Shown here: positions 9,550 through 17,800 of the stretch, one piece after another
Layout: each line of letters starts with the position of its first letter
How positions within the stretch are numbered: position 1 is the stretch's first letter
From: Planctomycetota bacterium
Lineage (GTDB): Bacteria > Planctomycetota > Planctomycetia > Gemmatales > Gemmataceae
DNA: 37,063 nt
Reading direction: 5' to 3'
Assembly (NCBI GenBank): GCA_016872605.1
Contig: VGZI01000040.1
Span: 1 to 37,063 of the forward strand
The notes under the pieces: model-generated
What the model saw: only the letters and a program-made list of their open reading frames with translations
Database searches by the model: none
What the model was told of the DNA's origin: nothing
Position numbers and translations under genes: made by a program

Positions 9550-9551
9550 CC

Positions 9552-10970
9552 ATGATGACCAACCACTATCCCATGGACCGGCGTGTTTTCCTCGTCGCCG
9601 GCGGTCTCGGTTTCTTTGGGATCGACCTGGCGAACGCCGCGGCGTATGGCGCAGGGGATGGGCCGCGCACGCGGCGACCGACGGCGAAGTCCACCATCAT
9701 GATCTGGCTGGGCGGCGGCGCGTCGCACATCGACACCTGGGACATGAAGCCGAACGCCGTCGCAGAATATCGCGGCCCGTTTCGTCCAATGCCGACGAGC
9801 TCGCGTGGAATCGAATTGTGTGAATACCTACCGCACCTGGCCCGGCAAGCGCATCATCTGGCCATCGTGCGTTCCCTGGGCGACCATGGCCGCGGCACCG
9901 GCGATCATCACGCGGGCTATTATTACAACCTCACCGGCCACGCGCCGGACCGGTCGTTTCATCAACTGCTCAATGCGCGCACGCCGTATCCAACGGATTG
10001 GCCGGCGATGGGGTCAGTGGTCGCGATGAAACGTCCGCCGCACGGGTTCCTGCCCAATGCCATCACCTTGCCGCACAAGGAAGGCGCTCCGGAGTACACG
10101 CGGCCGGGGCAATTTGCCGCCCGGCTCGGCATCGCCTACGACCCGGTGTTCGTGGAGGGCACACGCGAACGGCCACTGGATTTCACGGTTCCCGCGCTCA
10201 GCCTGCGCGGCGATGTCTCCACGGATCGAATGCTAGCACGGCGCGGCCTCGTGCAAGCGCTCGATCAATCGCGACGCCAAGCCGAACGTGACTTCGCCAT
10301 CCGCGACTACACCATCCATCAGCAGCGGGCTTTCACATTGCTGGGTTCGGGGCAAGTGCAGAACGCGTTCGATCTGCGCCGGGAGCCAGAGGTGCTGCGT
10401 GCGGCCTATGGCCCGGGCATCAACGCTATGTCAATGCTCCTCGCCCGTCGGCTCGTCGAGGCAGGAGTGCCCTACGTCACGGTTTTCTGGAAAGGCAACA
10501 TGCAGGTTGCTGAGTTGTGCAAGAGCGGCGGCGGCTGGGACACGCATGGCAACAACTTCAACTGCCTAAAAGATCACCTTTTGCCCGAGTTCGATCGCCC
10601 CTTCGCCGCGCTGCTCGATGATCTGCACCAACGCGGCTTGCTCGAAGAAACTCTGGTCTTGGTGTCCAGCGAGATGGGCCGCAAGCCACGCATCGGCGAT
10701 CCGCGCTCGGGCGGGCCCAGTGGCGCCGGCCGTGACCACTGGACCGCGGCCCAGTCGGTGCTCCTGGCCGGCGGCGGCATTCGTGGCGGGCAAGTCTATG
10801 GCGCCAGCGATCGCCGCGCCGAATATCCCACTGACAATCGCGTGGCTCCAGAGCACATCGCCCGCACCGTATTTCACGCCATGGGCATCGACGATCTCCA
10901 TGCCACCGACCGCGAAGGGCGGCCATTCCACTTGATGGAGCAGGGCAGGCCGCTTTTGGAACTTTTCTAG
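9552..10970 (+). CDS. DUF1501 family exported protein (Tat signal), tandem copy 3
   Basis: 472 aa from ATG 9552, with in-frame alternatives at 9555 and 9573. The frame is open much further upstream, but that part overlaps the preceding gene and has no homology, so it is excluded. The N-terminus has the twin-arginine stretch DRRVFLVAGGLGFFGIDLA. DUF1501 landmarks are WLGGGASHIDTWDMKPNA, GGGWDTHGNNF, LEETLVLVSSEMGRKPRIG, GRDHWTAAQSVLLAGGG and MGIDDLHATDREGRP. It starts 2 bp after the stop of copy 2 with no strong ribosome site, suggesting translational coupling. It closes the tandem cluster; decayed sequence follows. Confidence 0.85.
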   Translation: MMTNHYPMDRRVFLVAGGLGFFGIDLANAAAYGAGDGPRTRRPTAKSTIMIWLGGGASHIDTWDMKPNAVAEYRGPFRPMPTSSRGIELCEYLPHLARQAHHLAIVRSLGDHGRGTGDHHAGYYYNLTGHAPDRSFHQLLNARTPYPTDWPAMGSVVAMKRPPHGFLPNAITLPHKEGAPEYTRPGQFAARLGIAYDPVFVEGTRERPLDFTVPALSLRGDVSTDRMLARRGLVQALDQSRRQAERDFAIRDYTIHQQRAFTLLGSGQVQNAFDLRREPEVLRAAYGPGINAMSMLLARRLVEAGVPYVTVFWKGNMQVAELCKSGGGWDTHGNNFNCLKDHLLPEFDRPFAALLDDLHQRGLLEETLVLVSSEMGRKPRIGDPRSGGPSGAGRDHWTAAQSVLLAGGGIRGGQVYGASDRRAEYPTDNRVAPEHIARTVFHAMGIDDLHATDREGRPFHLMEQGRPLLELF

Positions 10971-10977
10971 GCGTGAC

Positions 10978-11256
10978 GGCATTCGAATGGCCGCACGCGA
11001 TGCCCTTACAGTCCCCGCCACTGGCTTGGTTCGCTCCGGCAACAAGTCCGAAATCTGCCTTGTTACCGACGGAGCCGTCGATCCGCCCCGCGGCATCGGC
11101 AAACGCCTCGAAGCTCAAGTCGGCATTGACGAGGGTCTTCGCGTCGAACCAAAGAACGACACCCTGACCGGCCGAGCGCTCGTTATCGTCCGCGGCGCCG
11201 GCGTGCTTCGTGCTGGCGACCCGGTCATCGCTGTCCCGGCAAAACAGGCGGATTGA
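10978..11256 (+). pseudogene. Relic of an RND/HlyD-type membrane-fusion (adaptor) protein, C-terminal end
   Basis: The open frame ends at TGA 11254-11256 and reads ALTVPATGLVRSGNKSEICL, then GIDEGLRVEP, LTGRALVIVRGAGVLRAGD and PVIAVPAK. This is the ordinary C-terminal barrel of efflux periplasmic adaptor subunits (typically VPxxALV, then a TGIDDGxxVEI-like motif and a LTGxExVIVxG-like motif). The first several hundred residues of such a protein are absent, because the preceding sequence belongs to the DUF1501 gene. An ATG at 10987 exists but has no convincing ribosome site. It is best read as a deletion remnant. Nothing is recognised in 11257-11403. Confidence 0.6.
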
Positions 11257-11403
11257 CCAATGGCGGCCTCTAGTCGGCATCGCGCGATGGTAAGAACGGT
11301 AACAAATAACCTGCGTCGGTTGCATCGTCCGGAGCAGTGAACGCACGCTCGCATACGTCCGTGAATGTACCGTCGTCCGCTAGGTGACCGGATTACTGGT
11401 TCG

Positions 11404-11765
11404 TCATTCCAACCCGGCATCACCCCTTTTTGGGAATGGCCCCTTCCTGGGGTTGCCGCCGCTGCCGTGGGGTAGGTTCTTGGTTTCGCCGTTGACGGAA
11501 CCCCATTTTTCGTAGGCTGCCGTGGGGTTATGCCAGCGTCTACGCGCAAGAATAAGTCCGCCATTGTCAGGCCGAGGGCCGCCGTCACCGCCTGGGCAGA
11601 ACAGCCGGCGTGACACTTGAGGAGTACCGTGCCGTCCTCGGCCGCGCGAATGGACAGGCTTGGGCTGCGATCTTCATGGGCCGGGCATCGGGCTCGGAAG
11701 CCGTCCGGGGACCGTTTATAATCACCTACGGCAGTCAACACCTTTTGAAGGGGGGTATCGTTCAC
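11404..11765 (-). pseudogene. Truncated CHC2 zinc-finger primase-like protein
   Basis: From GTG 11765 the product opens MNDTPLQKVLTAVGDYKRSP, then RCPAHEDRSPSLSI and VLLKCHAGC, followed by AVTAALGLTMADLF. The C-x2-H and C-x3-C pattern with this spacing is the CHC2 zinc-binding domain found in primases of phages and integrative elements. Homology fades after about 70-90 residues. The frame stays open to 11115, but the tail there is low-complexity antisense-like sequence without the TOPRIM or helicase part, so the gene is a fragment. The GTG overlaps the TGA of the HTH gene by four bases (GTGA), indicating translational coupling. Confidence 0.6.
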
Positions 11766-11962
11766 GCGATTCCCCCGTTCGTTTTTTGGGCGTCGATGTA
11801 GTTGGCCAGGTCAACCGGATCGTACAGGCAGCGTGAACCGATCTTGACCACGGGCAATGGGCCGCGTGGTGCAGAGATAGCCCATAGGGTGCGCTGAGAG
11901 ACGCCGAGGTGCTTGGCCGCCTCTTTCGCTGACAAGAGGGCCGGGGTCGATGTTGCTAGCAT
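11762..11962 (-). CDS. Excisionase-like helix-turn-helix DNA-binding protein
   Basis: 66 aa from ATG 11962, chosen because a GGAG ribosome site lies eight bases upstream. The core LSAKEAAKHLGVSQRTLW followed by KIGSRCLYDPVDLANYID is the MerR/excisionase-type HTH (helix_turn_helix_17) that binds DNA in Xis-like and regulatory roles. Such genes commonly precede CHC2 primase genes in planctomycete integrative elements, as here, where the two overlap by GTGA. It probably acts as an excisionase or element repressor. The frame is open further upstream to 12118, but that part crosses one of the hairpins and lacks recognisable content. Confidence 0.75.
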   Translation of the reverse strand: MLATSTPALLSAKEAAKHLGVSQRTLWAISAPRGPLPVVKIGSRCLYDPVDLANYIDAQKTNGGIA

Positions 11963-12021
11963 TGTGCAAGCTCCAACAGGCCGGTCGCCGCGATGCGCGG
12001 CTCCCATACCCATTGCGCCAG

Positions 12022-12044
12022 CGTTCGGTGTTTTTTGCCGAACG
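12022..12044. repeat. Hairpin, 7-bp arms (copy 1 of 2)
   Basis: CGTTCGG (12022-12028) and CCGAACG (12038-12044) are perfect inverted arms around a 9-base T-rich loop. The same hairpin, with a loop of the same length, occurs at 12109-12131. It lies upstream of the HTH gene, so it may be an operator or a transcript structure. Confidence 0.6.
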
Positions 12045-12108
12045 GTCACCGAACCGCACGAAAAAGAAGTGAATTGCACGGGAAAGTGTGCAACAGAATA
12101 TTTCTGCG

Positions 12109-12131
12109 CGTTCGGCATTTTTCGCCGAACG
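12109..12131. repeat. Hairpin, 7-bp arms (copy 2 of 2)
   Basis: CGTTCGG (12109-12115) and CCGAACG (12125-12131) flank the T-rich loop catttttcg. It is 87 bp from the first copy and lies between the unknown minus-strand gene and the HTH gene. For minus-strand transcription it follows the stop of the unknown gene by about a dozen bases. Confidence 0.6.
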
Positions 12132-12143
12132 ATCGAACGCTAG

Positions 12144-12770
12144 CTATTCATCGCGTTCTTTTTCGCCGGGCGGAGCTTTGCCGTAGGTGTCGTCAACGGT
12201 GAAATCGCCGTTCATCGACTTTAGCACGCGCAGGATTCGTTCGGCGAACCCGCCATGGCGCAGGCAGGCCGCGCGGTAAACTGTGTATTCCTTGAAGTGA
12301 TGTTTGAAAAAGTCCGATGTCGTCGCCTTGCCGCGTTTGCCTGCCAGCTCTGCGAGTTTGTTGCTCCCGACAGGTTCGGAGTTGAGTGATCCGCCGTCGG
12401 CATACTTGTGCCATGCCAGCAGCACGGCGATAAGGGCGGCCTCGGCGTTGCCTTTCTGCGTGCTCGCCTTGGGCTTCTTGGTGGCCGGTTTCTTGCCGTT
12501 CGCCTCGGCCTCGGCCAGGCTAAGTATGCCGATCGCTTTTCCCGTGATCGCCCACCGCGTTTGTTGCCATGCCCTACCCCACGCGATTCTTTCGGCGGTC
12601 AGAGTCTCCAGGTCAACGAACCTTCACAAGACCGCCAACGCTCTTTTCTCCGCTCCCGTCGGTTTTAGTTCGTTTTCCTGCCACGTTCGGCAAACGTATC
12701 CATTGCCATCGTTGAGCATCTTCACGATGTAGCGGAGCGCGACGAGTTCGACGCCGTCAAAATGCGGCAT
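12144..12770 (-). pseudogene. Unrecognised accessory gene interrupted by an in-frame TGA
   Basis: From ATG 12770 (AGGA ribosome site about ten bases upstream) the frame reads MPHFDGVELVALRYIVKMLN and on to EKRALAVL, where codon 49 is TGA (12624-12626). The same frame continues without another stop to 12144: RFVDLETLTAERIAWGRAWQ, then KAIGILSLAEAEANGKKPAT, a lysine/proline-rich linker, then ALIAVLLAWHKYADGG and ILRVLKSMNGDFTVDD. The uninterrupted frame of about 209 codons on both sides of the stop argues for a single ancestral gene with one nonsense change. The family is not recognised. The downstream part could also be translated from an internal start. Confidence 0.55.
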
Positions 12771-13132
12771 GGTTCCGGTTTCCTGTTGCCGGCCTTCCTG
12801 TAAGAGTGAGAAGGGGGAAGGCGGTCAGGATGCCGGTTTTTGGGAACTACCCTATCCCCGATGGGTGCCTTCTATATCGCGGGTCCTTCCGGGCCGCTTT
12901 TTTGCCGAGGGTGCATCGCGAACAGTCACATTTTTCGTTTTTGTATTCCAGTGGTTCCGCCAAAATCAGATGGAAATGCGCCGGATTCTGCGTCGCTATT
13001 TTCGGAGATGCCCGTTTTTCCAGTGTTTTGCGGGGGGTGTTCTAATCCCTTCGGGGGTCATCAGTGCCAGAAGTCAGAAGTCCGATCAGCCTGGGCAAAT
13101 GCTTTCGTCGCCACGATTGAGTTTTCACGTTT
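12771..13132. other. Non-coding or unassigned stretch between the element remnant and imuB
   Basis: I see no supported gene here on either strand. The open frames present have no recognisable motifs and no ribosome sites. The base composition is less GC-rich, with many T runs (for example around 12894-12950), unlike the flanking host genes. It may be further decayed element DNA. Confidence 0.4.
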
Positions 13133-13175
13133 TTGTTGCAATTTCGGCCCGATCGTATAGTATACTTATGTACAT
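13133..13175 (+). promoter_or_regulatory. Candidate imuB promoter with two adjacent 8-bp palindromes
   Basis: TTGTTG (13133-13138), a 17-bp spacer and TATAGT (13156-13161) resemble a sigma-70-type promoter, 35 bp before the imuB ATG. Two perfect palindromes, AGTATACT (13159-13166) and ATGTACAT (13168-13175), overlap and follow the -10 region, where a repressor would act. imuB-dnaE2 cassettes are usually under LexA control, so this is a candidate operator. The LexA motif of this lineage was not checked. Confidence 0.4.
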
Positions 13176-13195
13176 TATGCATCGGGGCTTCGATC

Positions 13196-14764
13196 ATGCC
13201 ACGAGTTTTGTGCGCGTATTTCCCGGCGTGGAGCTTGCAGCGGAATCGTCGGCAGCGGCCCGATCTACGCAATAGGCCGATCGCCCTCACTCGGCCGATC
13301 GCCAACAAGGGGAACAAGATCGCCGCGTGTTGTTCTGACGCGCGGCGTCTCGGCGTTCAGCCCGGGATGATGCAGACCGAGGCGGTCGCGACGCTGCCCG
13401 GTTTGATCTGCGTTGAGGAAGACCTCGATGCCGATCGGTTGGCGCTTGTGCAACTTGCCGAGTGGGCGCAGCGATTCAGTCCCGTGGTCGGACTGGAGGA
13501 CGCGATCGCGCCGACGTGTCTGTTCCTCGACACCACCGGATGCGATGCGTGCTTCGGCGGCGAGGAACGGATGATTCAGGCCGTGTGCGAGGCATTCGCG
13601 AAGAACGGCTGGTGCGTCGTCGTTGTCTTGGCCGACACGCTCGGAGCGGCCTGGGGGATTAGCCATCTTCTCCCCTCTCCCTCCGGAGTATCGGGGGAAG
13701 AGGGAGAGTTGCGGAACCCGCCAAACAGCCGCTACGTACTGATTCCTCGCAATGAACATCCCGCCTTTCTGTGCGACCTGCCCCCGGCGGCATTGCGCTT
13801 ATCCGAACGAACCTTGACGCTTCTGACACAGCTCGGCATCCAGCGCGTCGGCCAACTGATGATGCTGCCACGCGATCAATTGGCTGAGCGGTTCGGCGCC
13901 GAAGTCGGCCTACGGCTCGATCAGGCGCTGGGGCATGTCGCCGAGGTCATCACGCCGTTTCATCCAGAGCCGGATGCCTCGGCAAGCTGGCGATTTGACG
14001 ATCCGATCGAGCGCCGCGAGGTCTTGGCCAAAGCGATAGATCTGTTGCTCGAACGGTTGCAAGCGGTTCTGCAGAAGCGTTGTTGCGGGACGCGGTTGCT
14101 TGAATGCACGCTAGAACTGGACGGGGCCGACGCGATCCGGTTCGAATGCAGCCTGTCGCGCCCGGCGCGGACGGCTCACTACCTGCGCTCGTTGCTTAAC
14201 ACCCGGCTGGAGCAGATACGCATCGAGGCGCCGGTCCGTGGCGTGTGCGTGCGTGCCGTCGTGCTCGAAAAAATTCCGGACGATCAGCAAAGCCTGTTCG
14301 ATGCGGACGAGGCCGGCGACGAAGCGTTGGCGGAACTGCTGGACAGCCTGGTGTCGCGGCTAGGACAAGACGCAGTGACCCGGTCGCGATTCGTTGCCGA
14401 CCCGCAGCCGGAGTTGGCATGTCGATTCGAGTGCGCGGTTGCCAAAGCCCAGGGGTTCGCTGCGCTCACCCCTGGGCTTCTGGAGTCGGTATTCGCACAT
14501 CGACCGTTGCGCCTGTTGTCCAGGCCGATTGCGATTGAGGTGGTGGCGATTGCGCCGCTAGGGATGCCGCACCGGTTTCATTATGCGGGGACGGATCATA
14601 CGGCGGTTTTCTGTCAGGGGCCGGAACGCATCGAAACCGGCTGGTGGCGCTCGGCCGATGTTCGCCGCGATTACTACATGGTGGAGACGAAGGAAGGAAC
14701 GCGCTGGTGGATCTTCCGGCGTTTGGACGATGGCCGATGGTTCCTGCACGGTTGTTTTGATTGA
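13196..14764 (+). CDS. imuB: ImuB, Y-family polymerase-like mutasome subunit
   Basis: 522 aa from ATG 13196, the start that places MPRVLCAYFPAWSLQRNRRQ at the N-terminus. It belongs to the Y-family-related ImuB group, which lacks the catalytic carboxylates and bridges the sliding clamp and DnaE2 during damage-induced mutagenesis. Visible landmarks are PGMMQTEAVATLPGL, PTCLFLDTTGC (in place of the active polymerase motif), a helix-hairpin-helix-like segment LTQLGIQRVGQLMMLPRDQL, and the closing GTRWWIFRRLDDGRWFLHG. A clamp-binding-like QSLFD occurs mid-protein. Two palindromic repeats are translated in frame: residues about 158-171 (13668-13709) and 417-428 (14445-14479). dnaE2 follows 118 bp downstream. 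No imuA precedes it; the upstream neighbour is element debris. Confidence 0.88.
   Translation: MPRVLCAYFPAWSLQRNRRQRPDLRNRPIALTRPIANKGNKIAACCSDARRLGVQPGMMQTEAVATLPGLICVEEDLDADRLALVQLAEWAQRFSPVVGLEDAIAPTCLFLDTTGCDACFGGEERMIQAVCEAFAKNGWCVVVVLADTLGAAWGISHLLPSPSGVSGEEGELRNPPNSRYVLIPRNEHPAFLCDLPPAALRLSERTLTLLTQLGIQRVGQLMMLPRDQLAERFGAEVGLRLDQALGHVAEVITPFHPEPDASASWRFDDPIERREVLAKAIDLLLERLQAVLQKRCCGTRLLECTLELDGADAIRFECSLSRPARTAHYLRSLLNTRLEQIRIEAPVRGVCVRAVVLEKIPDDQQSLFDADEAGDEALAELLDSLVSRLGQDAVTRSRFVADPQPELACRFECAVAKAQGFAALTPGLLESVFAHRPLRLLSRPIAIEVVAIAPLGMPHRFHYAGTDHTAVFCQGPERIETGWWRSADVRRDYYMVETKEGTRWWIFRRLDDGRWFLHGCFD
13668..13709. repeat. In-frame palindromic repeat inside imuB (CCCCTCTCCC family)
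   Basis: An imperfect hairpin runs from CTTCTCCCCTCTCCCTCC to a GGGGGAAGAGGGAGAG arm, translated as LPSPSGVSGEEGELR. It is the same family as the palindrome in dnaE2 (16496-16541). The stretch is flanked by normal ImuB sequence, so it looks like an insertion that kept the frame. Confidence 0.6.
14445..14479. repeat. In-frame palindromic repeat inside imuB (AAGCCCAGGGGT family)
   Basis: Perfect 12-bp arms AAGCCCAGGGGT (14445-14456) and ACCCCTGGGCTT (14468-14479) flank an 11-base loop. The stretch is translated as AKAQGFAALTPGLLE. The arm sequence is shared with the intergenic palindrome at 24043-24129. Confidence 0.65.
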
Positions 14765-14809
14765 ACGGCTTGCGTTTTCGTTTAGCGTTCGCGTGGCGTC
14801 AAGCGGACG

Positions 14810-14861
14810 CCGCTTGCGTTTAGCGCTCGCATGGCGCCGTGCGAGCGCTAAACGCAAGCGG
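14810..14861. repeat. Perfect 22-bp inverted repeat between imuB and dnaE2
   Basis: The arms 14810-14831 and 14840-14861 are perfectly complementary, with an 8-base loop (tggcgccg). The core GTTTAGCG...CGCTAAAC is shared with the palindrome at 30738-30779, and a degraded half copy lies at 14771-14800. There is no T tract after it, so a terminator role is unproven. It would put strong RNA structure about 10 bases before the dnaE2 ribosome site. Confidence 0.8.
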
Positions 14862-14882
14862 CGGAAGAGTGTGGAGTGCCCC

Positions 14883-17800
14883 GTGAAATATGCGGAACTA
14901 TCGTGCAAGACAAACTTTTCGTTCCTGGAAGGGGCGTCACACGCGGAAGAATTGGCAAGCCGGGCGGCGGAGCTGGGCTATCATGCGCTGGCGATCACCG
15001 ACGTGAACTCGCTGGCGGGGATTGTGCGCGGGCATCAGGCAGCGAAGGCGGCGGGATTGAAGTTGCTCGTGGGCGCCCAAATCACGCCGACCGATGCCGC
15101 GCCGGTGTCGCTACTGGCGATGAACTTCGCGGGCTATCGGCATCTGGCGAGTCTGATCACGCGCGGCCGGCGCAGCGCCAAGAAGGGGGAATGCCGGCTA
15201 GCTATGAGTGATGTTGCCGACTATGCCGGCGATCTGCTCGCCATCATCCCGGCCACGTCGCACGATTCGCTTGACGTCTACCGCGACATGTTCGGCGATC
15301 GGGCGTACTTGGCCGCCGCCGTTCATCTCGGCCCGTGCGACGACATCGACCTGGAACGCTCCGCCCGGCAAGCTCGGCAGTGCCGGTTGCCTCTCGTTGC
15401 CGTCAATCAGGTGCATTATCATGTCCCGGCGCGACGCGCGTTGCACGAGGTGCTGATGGCAATCAAGCATCACACCACCGTTGCGAATCTGGGCGAATTG
15501 CGTTTCGCGAACGGCGAACGGCATCTGAAAACGCCGGCGCAAATGGCCGAACTGTTCGTCGAGTACCCTGATGCCATCGCCCGGACGATCGAAGTCGCTG
15601 GTCGCTGCGACTTTTCACTCGACGAGTTGCGTTACGAGTATCCCGAAGAACTGTGCCCCGACGGCAAGACGCCGACGGAATATCTCGCCGAATTGACCTG
15701 GCAGGGCGCTGAGAAACGTTATCCGGCCGGCATTCCGGACAAGGTGCGCCGCCTGCTCGAACGCGAGCTGACGCTGATTGCCGAGTTGCGTTATGAAGCG
15801 TTCTTCCTGACCGTCTGGGACCTGGTCGTCTTCGCCCGATCGCGCGGCATCTTGTGCCAAGGCCGAGGGTCGGCCGCCAACTCGGCCGTGTGTTACTGCC
15901 TGGGCATCACCTCGGTCGATCCCGATCGGACCGATCTGCTTTTCGAGCGTTTCATCAGCAAGGAACGCAACGAAGCACCCGACATCGACGTCGATTTCGA
16001 GCACGAACGCCGAGAGGAAGTCTTTCAATACATCTACGGCAAATACGGCCGCGATCGGGCAGGCATCGTCGCGGAGGTCATTACGTATCAGGCACGCTCG
16101 GCGGTGCGCGACGTCGGCAAGGCGCTAGGTTTTTCGCTTGACGCCGTCGATCGGCTGGCGAAGGCGATCGATTGGCATGCGTATCCGTCGACGGTGGTGG
16201 ATCACTTGGCCGAGGTCGGTTTGCCGGCCAGCGCGGCGAGCGTAAAGCACTGGGTCGAGTTGGTGTCGTTGCTGGTCGAATTTCCAAGGCATTTGTCGCA
16301 GCATGTGGGCGGGTTCGTGATCACGGGCCGGCCGCTCTCGGAACTTGTTCCCATCGAGAACGCCGCCATGCCGGAACGCACGATGATCGAATGGGACAAG
16401 GACGACATCGACACGTTGGGCATTCTCAAGGTCGATTGCCTGAGCCTGGGAATGCTGACGGCGATTCGCAAGTGTTTCGATTTGATCGGGCCGGTATTCC
16501 TCCCCTCTCCCCCCTGTACTCAGGAGGGAGAGGGGAGGAATGCACTCACCCTGGCGACGGTTCCAGCTGAGGACCCGGCGGTGTACGACATGATTTGCGC
16601 GGCCGACACGATCGGCGTGTTTCAGATCGAAAGCCGGGCGCAGATGAGCATGCTGCCGCGACTGCAGCCACGTTGCTTTTACGATCTGGTGGTCGAGATC
16701 GCGATCGTTCGTCCGGGACCGATCCAGGGGGGCATGGTGCATCCGTACCTGCGCCGGCGCTCGGGGAAGGAAGTGGTGTCGTATCCGCATCCGGTGGTCG
16801 AGGAAGTGCTGGCCAAGACGCTCGGCGTGCCGTTATTTCAGGAGCAGGTAATGCGGCTGGCGATCGTGGCGGCGGGGTTTACGCCGGGCGAGGCGGATCA
16901 ACTGCGGCGAGCGATGGGCGCCTGGAAACGTCACGGCGAGATTGCCAAGTATCGCCACAAGTTCCGCGACGGCCTGATCGCACGCGGCTTTCCAGTCGAG
17001 TTTGCCGACCAAATCTTTGAGCAGATCAAAGGCTTCGGCGAGTACGGTTTCCCCGAATCGCACGCCGCCAGCTTCGCCTTGCTCGCTTACGTCTCGGCCT
17101 GGCTCAAGTGCCATTACCCCGCGGCGTTCACGACAGCCGTCCTCAACAGTCAGCCGATGGGCTTCTACGCGCCGGCTCAACTGATTTACGATGCGAAAGC
17201 GCACGGCGTCGGCGTTCGGCCCATCGATGTCAACCACAGCGAGTGGGATTGCACGCTCGAAAAAAACGACAACGACGAGCCGGAGATTCGCCTGGGGTAT
17301 CGGCTCATCAAAGGCTTGCCGGAAGCACCGATGACGGCGCTGGCAGCGGCGCGGCATGCGGGAGCGTTTTGCTCGATCGGTGATGTCGCTCGGCGCGGTT
17401 GCCGATCGAAGGCGTTGCTCGTTCGCCTGGCGGCGGCGGATGCGTTCCGCTCGCTCGGCCTGGATCGCCGGGCCGCCTTGTGGAAGGTGCTGGCGCTGGG
17501 CGAAGACTTGCCATTGTTCGCGAAGTTGGATGACGACGATGGCGACGTGCCGAACTTGCCGGCGTTGTCTGCCGATCAGCACGTGGTCGCGGATTACCAG
17601 ACGACGGGACTGTCGCTCAAGGCGCACCCGATCGGTCTACTGCGTGCTGACCTGGATCGAATGAACGTCGTGTCGGCCGCCGGGCTGGCGAAGTTAGACG
17701 ACAAAGCGCCGGTGCGCGTCGCCGGGCTGGTGCTTGTGCGTCAGCGTCCGCCGACGGCCAACGGCACGGTGTTCATGTCGCTCGAAGACGAGACCGGCTT

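Larger units (their letters stand above)
11404..12770 (-). mobile_element. Remnant of an integrative element (primase, HTH, unknown gene), no integrase seen
   Basis: Three minus-strand genes of accessory character lie together: a broken unknown gene (12144-12770), an excisionase-like HTH gene and a truncated CHC2 primase. Between the first two lie two near-identical hairpins. No integrase, recombinase, helicase or attachment repeat was found in the window. The left edge abuts an adaptor-gene relic. The right edge is undefined and may reach into 12771-13132. The state of the genes points to an old, non-mobile remnant. Confidence 0.5.

Noticed and set aside
9132..9551. Long N-terminal extension of the third tandem DUF1501 gene
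   Set aside because: It overlaps the previous DUF1501 gene in another frame, and the Tat signal only starts after ATG 9552.
12769..13275. Plus-strand frame of 168 codons upstream of imuB
   Set aside because: It overlaps the imuB start and the broken minus-strand gene, and its composition looks random.
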